Origin: Bacteroidota bacterium
GTDB lineage: Bacteria > Bacteroidota > Bacteroidia > B-17B0 > B-17BO
DNA length: 5,426 bases
Assembly (NCBI GenBank): GCA_947462425.1
Contig: CANHPI010000210.1
Coordinates: 1 to 5,426, forward strand
Direction: 5' to 3'
A model generated the notes under the pieces. It saw only the letters and a program-made list of their open reading frames with translations. It did no database searches and was not told the DNA's origin. This document shows, piece after piece, positions 1 to 3,710 of the stretch. The translations under genes and the position numbers were made by a program. The number at the start of each line of letters is the position of its first letter. Position 1 is the stretch's first letter.

Positions 1-10
1 ACAACGAACC

Positions 11-180
11 GCTAACAGCATCTAAAACTTATGCGGGCGACATCAAAGCATTTGCAAATTCAAGGTCGCTCCGCGAAACTTATTTTCATTTTGCAAATGC
101 CTAGAAACATAGTATCTTTATTTAAACGTTTCGGTAGACGAGTGTTCCAAAGCCGCACAAGTTCTAGCTACAAACCGTTA
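11..180 (+). repeat. Cassette-type intergenic repeat, copy 1
   Basis: This copy opens with GCTAAC (11-16) and closes with CCGTTA (175-180). In between lie an 11-bp perfect inverted repeat, GCATTTGCAAA (48-58) and TTTGCAAATGC (90-100), with a small TCGC/GCGA stem in its loop (66-69, 73-76), a promoter-like core (90-120), and a conserved TTTCGGTAGAC block (129-139). AACATAGTATCTTTA (106-120) is identical in copy 2 (931-945), and CCGCACAAGTTCT (153-165) is identical in copy 3 (1947-1959). It holds no convincing gene. The 69-codon open frame that crosses it (31-240) is rejected. The gene to which its opening box belongs lies upstream of the window. Confidence 0.85.
90..120 (+). promoter_or_regulatory. 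Bacteroidota-type promoter inside repeat copy 1
   Basis: TTTG (90-93) and TATCTTTA (113-120) are separated by 19 nt, close to the Bacteroidota pattern TTTG-N19/20-TAnnTTTG with the last base changed. The upstream box is part of the right arm of the repeat's inverted repeat. Transcription would begin near the TTTCGG block at about 127-131 and run into mazEF. Confidence 0.55.
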
Positions 181-216
181 CCTGTCATTTGTCCGAACCA
201 CGAGCCGAGAAATAAA

Positions 217-249
217 TTTGGAAAAACAAATTTAATGTAATAACTTTGT
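217..249 (+). promoter_or_regulatory. Promoter of mazEF
   Basis: TTTG (217-220), a 20-nt spacer and TAACTTTGT (241-249) match the Bacteroidota consensus TTTG-N19/20-TAnnTTTGY at every specified base. It lies 21 nt before the mazE start codon, which leaves a short AT-rich leader. It sits inside the unit, downstream of the repeat, so the toxin-antitoxin pair appears to carry its own promoter in addition to the one in repeat copy 1. MazE-family proteins usually repress their own promoter, but I see no clear operator palindrome here. Confidence 0.7.
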
Positions 250-270
250 AATTACATAAAAATCTAGACA

Positions 271-516
271 ATGGACATTTCATTAATCTCAATTGGAAAC
301 TCAAAAGGTATTCGACTTTCTAAGACAATACTTGAAAAGTATAACATTCAAGACTCAATCGAATTAATTCTTGAAAAAGGTTTTATTATTTTAAAACCTA
401 AAACATCAGCTAGAAAAGGTTGGGAAAAGTCATTTAAGAAAATGCACGAAAATGGTGACGACAACCAATTAATGGCTGACGTATTTAATGACGAAAATTT
501 CGAAGAATGGAAATAA
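271..516 (+). CDS. mazE: MazE-like antitoxin (AbrB/MazE fold)
   Basis: An 81-residue protein, likely the labile antitoxin of a type II toxin-antitoxin pair. In this family the N-terminal swapped-hairpin domain binds the promoter DNA as a dimer and the acidic C-terminal tail wraps the toxin and blocks its active site. Here residues 3-20 carry the family signature, SIGNSKGIRLSK at 7-18, followed by beta-strand segments to about residue 43 (ILKP). The rest is charged and ends in an acidic, aromatic tail (NDENFEEWK, 73-81) of the kind that binds MazF. The stop codon overlaps the start of the next gene by 10 bp, which fits translational coupling. The start follows an excellent promoter at 217-249. 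Family assignment is by recognition of motif and context, not by search. Confidence 0.88.
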   Translation: MDISLISIGNSKGIRLSKTILEKYNIQDSIELILEKGFIILKPKTSARKGWEKSFKKMHENGDDNQLMADVFNDENFEEWK

Positions 517-830
517 AACAGTATCAAATTGTTTTGGTTAATCTTGACCCAACAATTGGCAGTGAAATGAAAAAGACTCGCCCTTGTGTAGTAATTTCTC
601 CAAACGAAATGAATAAATATTTGCAGACAATTGTAATTGCTCCTATGACGAGTAATTCTAAAAGTTATCCTACTAGAATTCCAGTTAAACATAATAAAAC
701 AAAAGGCTGGGTTGTACTTGATCAAATAAGAACTATAGACCGACAACGTATTGTGAAAATTCTTGACAAGCTTTCTGAAAAAGAAATTCAGGAAATAAAG
801 ACAGTTATGCATGAAACATATGTAGCATAA
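507..830 (+). CDS. mazF: MazF/PemK-family mRNA interferase toxin
   Basis: A 107-residue protein, the full usual length for the family. MazF toxins are ribosome-independent endoribonucleases that cut single-stranded mRNA at short sequences and stop growth until the antitoxin is restored. Family blocks appear in order: VNLDPTIGSE (11-20), KTRPCVVIS (23-31), IVIAPMTS (42-49) and VVLDQIRTIDRQR (69-81). The arginine in KTRP is residue 25 and the threonine in APMTS is residue 48, the same positions as catalytic Arg25 and Thr48 of Bacillus subtilis MazF as I recall them, so the enzyme looks intact. The gene overlaps mazE by 10 bp in another frame. Repeat copy 2 opens only 10 nt after its stop codon. 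Cleavage specificity cannot be read from the sequence. Confidence 0.93.
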   Translation: MEIKQYQIVLVNLDPTIGSEMKKTRPCVVISPNEMNKYLQTIVIAPMTSNSKSYPTRIPVKHNKTKGWVVLDQIRTIDRQRIVKILDKLSEKEIQEIKTVMHETYVA

Positions 831-840
831 ACAAACGTCA

Positions 841-990
841 GGTAACACACGCTTTATTCAATTTGGGCAGAAGTACAAGCATTTGCAAAAGCGGTAGAAA
901 GTTTTTTATTTTTCTTTGCAAATGCATAGCAACATAGTATCTTTAAACAAACATTTCGGTGGACAAAATTTCAAACCCCAAACTGAAATA
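841..990 (+). repeat. Cassette-type intergenic repeat, copy 2
   Basis: It opens with GGTAAC (841-846). It has the same 11-bp perfect inverted repeat as copy 1, GCATTTGCAAA (879-889) and TTTGCAAATGC (915-925), but with a different 25-nt spacer. It then carries AACATAGTATCTTTA (931-945), identical to copy 1, and TTTCGGTGGAC (954-964). The right end is decayed: CAAACTGAAATAAAC stands where copy 3 has CAAACTGTTATAAAGG, so no closing GTTA box remains. The exact right boundary is uncertain. Confidence 0.82.
915..945 (+). promoter_or_regulatory. Bacteroidota-type promoter inside repeat copy 2
   Basis: TTTG (915-918), 19 nt, TATCTTTA (938-945). Boxes and spacing are the same as in copy 1 although the hairpin loop just upstream differs. 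It points toward the gene at 1043. Confidence 0.55.
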
Positions 991-1020
991 AACAACGAAA
1001 ACCTTAAATGTAATATTATA

Positions 1021-1028
1021 TAACTTTA
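1021..1028 (+). promoter_or_regulatory. Possible -7 box before the T9SS type A gene
   Basis: TAACTTTA lies 14 nt before the start codon and resembles the TAnnTTTG box. No TTTG box is found about 20 nt upstream, so this may be only an AT-rich leader, with the promoter of repeat copy 2 doing the work. The stretch AATGTAAT just before it also occurs before the mazE promoter's -7 box. Confidence 0.28.
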
Positions 1029-1042
1029 AACAAATAAAATAC

Positions 1043-1843
1043 ATGAAAAAAATAATCAATTTAGTAGCATTAGTATTTTTAACAAGTAAATTATTTTCTC
1101 AAATTGCACTAGAGCATTCTTATCCTAATGGTAAATGGGAAACATCTATTATAAATTTAGCCAATTCGGGTATGAAATACCAATGGGTAAATGTACCAGG
1201 TGGCGAACTAAAATTATACAACTTAGATCATTCTCTTTTTAAAAGTATCACATTCCCAGTGTTGGCCTCTATGACAAATGTCGAAGTTGCCTATGTTTCT
1301 GAAACAACTTTTGATTTAGACGGTGGCATAGAATTTATGGTTTATTATCAAGATGATAATAATTGGACTAACAGCATAACAAAAATAATTGATGAATCTG
1401 GTACTATTCTTTTAGATGCCTCAAGTGAAACACCTGCATTTAATTCATATCAAGGTATATACGGAGCAATATTTAATACCCCAAGTGGTACAAAAATGAT
1501 ACTTGACAACCATAGTGATAATTCTTCAAAAATATATAGCTTGCCAGGGACGTTACTTGTTTCAATAAACAAAAACACCAAATACAATAACTACCAACTT
1601 GAAACGTACCCTAATCCTGCTGAAGATTATATTAAACTTGCTTATACTTTGCCGAAAAATATTAAAGAAGCTAAAGTTTCAATTTATGATATAGAAGGTA
1701 AAATTGTTAAAACATATACAATCGATCATAATTATAAAGAATTAGTAATTGACACGAAACAATTTAGTAACGGAGCATATTTGTGTCAGATAAACTCAAA
1801 CGGAACTAAAATTTTAGATACAAAATTTATAGTGCAAAAGTAA
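1043..1843 (+). CDS. Exported protein with T9SS type A sorting domain
   Basis: A 266-residue protein of unknown specific function. Residues 1-20 form a Sec signal peptide (lysines 2-3, then a hydrophobic stretch ending in LFSQ). The middle part, about 21-185, has alternating polar and hydrophobic segments suggestive of a beta-rich domain, and I recognise no catalytic motif in it. The end, about 186-266, is a typical type A sorting domain: YPNPAEDY (189-196), then VSIYDIEGKIVKTY (212-225) and FSNGAYLCQI (241-250). In this family that domain directs export across the outer membrane by the type IX system and is then removed while the protein is anchored or released. The start ATG gives a good signal peptide. 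Repeat copy 3 begins 9 nt after the stop codon. The sorting domain is secure; the substrate or role is not known. Confidence 0.9.
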   Translation: MKKIINLVALVFLTSKLFSQIALEHSYPNGKWETSIINLANSGMKYQWVNVPGGELKLYNLDHSLFKSITFPVLASMTNVEVAYVSETTFDLDGGIEFMVYYQDDNNWTNSITKIIDESGTILLDASSETPAFNSYQGIYGAIFNTPSGTKMILDNHSDNSSKIYSLPGTLLVSINKNTKYNNYQLETYPNPAEDYIKLAYTLPKNIKEAKVSIYDIEGKIVKTYTIDHNYKELVIDTKQFSNGAYLCQINSNGTKILDTKFIVQK

Positions 1844-1852
1844 AACACTACA

Positions 1853-1974
1853 GCTAACACAAGGTTTGCTAAAGCCTTGCAGGCATCAAAGCAATTGCAT
1901 AACAACAATATTTAAACTAACATTACAGTAGACAAAGGTTCCAAAACCGCACAAGTTCTGGCTGCAAACTGTTA
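1853..1974 (+). repeat. Cassette-type intergenic repeat, copy 3 (short form)
   Basis: It opens with GCTAAC (1853-1858) and closes with TGTTA (1970-1974). Its ends can pair: TAACA (1855-1859) with TGTTA (1970-1974), GTTTGC (1864-1869) with GCAAAC (1964-1969), and AGCC (1873-1876) with GGCT (1960-1963). All the unpaired bases (CAAG and TAA) lie on the left arm. The right part matches copy 1 closely (GTTCCAAA and CCGCACAAGTTCT). The two-armed hairpin of copies 1 and 2 is collapsed to one arm, GCAATTGCAT (1891-1900), and the promoter spacing is lost. The gene at 2017 therefore has no obvious promoter of its own. Confidence 0.82.
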
Positions 1975-2016
1975 TAAAGGATTAAACTACACGCTTTAAA
2001 AAAATAAGAATTCAAT

Positions 2017-2796
2017 ATGAATCACCTAATTTCTAAGCTTGTTTTCCAGTTTAGTTATTGGATTATTTTTATTTGTTTGAATTCCAATTTGTCTACGAAT
2101 GCTCAGCCTTTCGTTAATCTTGAATCAGGAGCATGCTTTACAGATATGAATGATATTCGCAACGGCAATAATGGGACCTTATTTTCTCTGAAAAATGATT
2201 TTCAAACTCCAGTAATTCCATTTTTGAGGTTGCGCGCTGGTTATTTATTAAATGGGAAAAATCATTTTTCATTTCTTTATGCTCCCGTAAAAATTGCAGA
2301 AACTGGAACAATACCAGAGGATATACTATTTGATGGAAAAAACTTTAAAGCTAACATACCGATAGAAGTTATTTACAAGTTTAATTCTTATCGCTTTACC
2401 TATAATCGAAGAATGATAATTAAAAACAATTTTAAATTTGGTCTTGGTTTGTCTGCAAAAATTAGAGATGCAGGAGTCTCGTTGAAGAATAGAGAACTTT
2501 TAAGTGAAAATTTTAGTATTGGTTTCGCACCTCTTATCAACCTAATAGCTAATTGGGACATATCTCAAAAAATGGGTGTTGATTTTTTTGGAGAAGGTAT
2601 AGCTGCAACTAAAGGCAGAGCAATTGACCTTTCATTATCTGGAAGATATAGTTTCTCTAAAAACCTACAAGGAAACATTGGCTATAGACTGCTTGAAGGT
2701 GGAGCAAACGGCACGTATCGATATAATTTCATTCAACTTCATTTTATCTTTGTTAGTTTAAACTACTCGTTTAACAAAAACAATAAAGAGCCATAA
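2017..2796 (+). CDS. Probable outer-membrane beta-barrel protein, function unknown
   Basis: A 259-residue protein that I cannot assign to a named family. Residues 1-29 look like a signal peptide: a hydrophobic run FSYWIIFICL (12-21), then a cut after TNA at residue 29. The mature part is rich in short alternating strands that end or turn at glycine and asparagine, such as FLRLRAGYLL (69-78), FKFGLGLSAKI (139-149), IDLSLSGRYSF (203-213) and FIFVSLNYSF (243-252). That is the usual look of a Bacteroidota outer-membrane barrel of roughly 10-12 strands. The last strand ends in an aromatic residue but is followed by a seven-residue polar tail, which is unusual for barrel recognition. Cys20 is not in a convincing lipobox. 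It occupies its own repeat-bounded unit and has no partner gene beside it. Confidence 0.75.
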   Translation: MNHLISKLVFQFSYWIIFICLNSNLSTNAQPFVNLESGACFTDMNDIRNGNNGTLFSLKNDFQTPVIPFLRLRAGYLLNGKNHFSFLYAPVKIAETGTIPEDILFDGKNFKANIPIEVIYKFNSYRFTYNRRMIIKNNFKFGLGLSAKIRDAGVSLKNRELLSENFSIGFAPLINLIANWDISQKMGVDFFGEGIAATKGRAIDLSLSGRYSFSKNLQGNIGYRLLEGGANGTYRYNFIQLHFIFVSLNYSFNKNNKEP

Positions 2797-2850
2797 GTAC
2801 TGAATTTAAGTGGTTTAATTTTTATTTTTAATAATATTATTTGAACGTTT

Positions 2851-3029
2851 TATAACATAAGCTAAGCAAAGAGTTTGGCAGACAACAACGCTTTTGAAAA
2901 ATCATTCTCTAGTTGGTTGAAAGACAATTATTTTCACTTTGAAAAAGTCCATTAAACAGTTATCTTTGTTAGTAGCGTTTCGGCAGGAACTGTTTCAATT
3001 CCAAAAATAAAACAAGCCTGAAACCGTTA
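2851..3029 (+). repeat. Cassette-type intergenic repeat, copy 4
   Basis: It opens with TATAAC (2851-2856), 54 nt after the preceding stop codon, and closes with CCGTTA (3024-3029). The left arm of the main hairpin has diverged (CTTTTGAAAAATC from 2891), but the core AAAGACAATTATTTT (2920-2934) through TATCTTTG (2961-2968) aligns well with copy 5. AAAGACAA (2920-2927) can pair with TTATCTTT (2960-2967) with one mismatch. The conserved block reads TTTCGGCAGGA (2978-2988). The ends can pair as TAAC/GTTA, GTTT (2873-2876) with AAAC (3021-3024), and GGC (2877-2879) with GCC (3016-3018). Confidence 0.78.
2938..2968 (+). promoter_or_regulatory. Consensus promoter inside repeat copy 4
   Basis: TTTG (2938-2941), a 19-nt spacer and TATCTTTG (2961-2968) match TTTG-N19-TAnnTTTG exactly. 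It is the best of the repeat-borne promoters. It lies 245 nt before the start codon at 3214, so any transcript reaching that gene would have a long leader, or the gene uses another start of transcription. Confidence 0.62.
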
Positions 3030-3213
3030 TCACCAATATGGACGATGCAAATTTGCGAGAAATCATTTAGGTTGGCAAAAAGCAATATTCATATCAAATT
3101 AACGTTAGACAAAAAACTATAAATATGAAATAGCCATGTTTGCTAAAACACAAACACAAATGAAGATAAACTGGCTAAACCATATGACAACTAAAAAACA
3201 ATAATATCTACAT
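3030..3213 (+). other. Long leader or spacer without a gene
   Basis: I see no gene on either strand in this stretch. Together with repeat copy 4 it makes a 417-nt gap between genes. It contains a second GTTA box, GTTAGAC (3104-3110), which fits the integron core pattern GTTRRRY. It could mark a lost or merged unit, or be chance. The stretch just before the gene at 3214 is AT-rich with no clear promoter. Confidence 0.4.
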
Positions 3214-3426
3214 ATGAAATATAAAATAAAACTTTTTACAATCTTAATAATTTCAATATGTTTATCTGTTTTTGGTGCATTAGTTGACAACGATCCTAGC
3301 AATCCAAGTGTAATTACAAATGTGTTTGAATTAACAATTATGACACTATTGGTTTTTGTAATTTTAACAACATTATATTTTGCAACAACATTTACATCCA
3401 AAAAAATTAAACAATTAACTTCCTAG
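3214..3426 (+). CDS. Small membrane protein with two helices, unknown function
   Basis: A 70-residue protein that I do not recognise. It has a basic start (MKYKIK), a first hydrophobic helix at about 7-24, a polar loop with DNDPSNPS (25-32), a second hydrophobic helix at about 37-58 and a basic tail (KKIKQ, 63-67). The positive ends suggest both termini are in the cytoplasm and the loop faces the periplasm. Helix 1 could instead be a signal peptide, because CLSVFGA (16-22) would allow a cut. The hydrophobic pattern and the normal start make it more credible than the 94-residue antisense frame over the same bases. It is the only reading frame in a unit bounded by repeats, as many small cassette genes are. 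A single-gene membrane toxin or an immunity-type protein is possible, but nothing in the sequence shows it. Confidence 0.55.
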   Translation: MKYKIKLFTILIISICLSVFGALVDNDPSNPSVITNVFELTIMTLLVFVILTTLYFATTFTSKKIKQLTS

Positions 3427-3433
3427 TTAATTA

Positions 3434-3464
3434 GTTGTTGTCGGCAGACACTTAACCTTTTTTT
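3434..3464 (+). terminator. Possible intrinsic terminator after the small membrane gene
   Basis: TGTC (3439-3442) and GACA (3447-3450) form a stem over a GGCA tetraloop, extended by GTT (3434-3436) with AAC (3454-3456) across a small internal loop. Seven T follow (3458-3464). It starts 8 nt after the stop codon. The stem is weak, so this is tentative. Confidence 0.38.
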
Positions 3465-3487
3465 AAACTAAATATTACCCTACTTTT

Positions 3488-3658
3488 GGTAACACTCTTT
3501 GGCGAAAGTATAAGCATTTGCAAATTTTTCCGCTGCGCGAAAGACAATTGTTTTTTCTTTGAAAAATCCATTAAATAGTTGTCTTTTTAAATAATATTTC
3601 GGTAGACATGGTTTTAAATTCCAAACAAAACTTAGTTTCAAAACAAAAAACTGTAAAC
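3488..3658 (+). repeat. Cassette-type intergenic repeat, copy 5 (last of the array)
   Basis: It opens with GGTAAC (3488-3493), followed by a small CTTT/AAAG hairpin (CTTTGGCGAAAG, 3497-3508). The left arm GCATTTGCAAA (3514-3524) is as in copies 1 and 2, but the matching right arm has changed to CTTTGAAAAATCC. A different stem is possible instead: AAAGACAA (3540-3547) with TTGTCTTT (3579-3586). TTTCGGTAGAC (3597-3607) is intact. The right end (AAACTGTAAAC, 3648-3658) has no GTTA box. The copy lies between converging genes and nothing on the plus strand follows it. Confidence 0.78.
3558..3587 (+). promoter_or_regulatory. Decayed promoter inside repeat copy 5
   Basis: TTTG (3558-3561) and TGTCTTTT (3580-3587) stand where the other copies have TTTG and TATCTTTA/G. 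The TA of the -7 box is lost and the spacer is 18 nt, one base shorter than in copy 4. If active it would fire antisense into the end of the minus-strand gene at 3711-5357. Confidence 0.25.
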
Positions 3659-3710
3659 AAAAACTTTTCTTAATACACTATTTGCGAATGAAATTTTCAA
3701 CAGCCACAGC

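Noticed and set aside
31..240. 69-codon plus-strand open frame
   Set aside because: It lies across repeat copy 1 and runs up to the mazE promoter. Its bases are explained by the repeat's conserved blocks and the protein has no recognisable features.
348..848. 166-codon minus-strand open frame
   Set aside because: It is antisense to mazE and mazF, whose family motifs are clear; the translation is low-complexity and phenylalanine/serine-rich as expected of a shadow frame.
48..925. CRISPR array
   Set aside because: The repeats are long, diverged and hundreds of bases apart with genes between them; there are no regular short spacers.
1860..1879. Intrinsic terminator after the T9SS type A gene
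   Set aside because: CAAGG/CCTTG can form a stem, but no run of T follows, and the bases also take part in the repeat's end pairing.
2797..2850. Terminator in the T-rich stretch after the beta-barrel gene
   Set aside because: There are T runs near 2817-2829 but no convincing stem before them.
3117..3401. 94-codon minus-strand open frame over the small membrane gene
   Set aside because: Both strands look hydrophobic here. The plus frame has a basic start, two clean helices and a basic tail, and follows the array direction; the minus frame runs into the repeat-side spacer. Plus is preferred, though not proven.
11..3658. Canonical integron with IntI-type attC sites
   Set aside because: Opening bases such as GTTACCT and GTTATAA do not fit GTTRRRY, the sites carry promoters, and no integrase is in the window. 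The similarity is one of architecture only.
11..3658. Insertion sequence or transposon ends
   Set aside because: No transposase frame and no inverted terminal repeats around a single element; the copies are all direct repeats.
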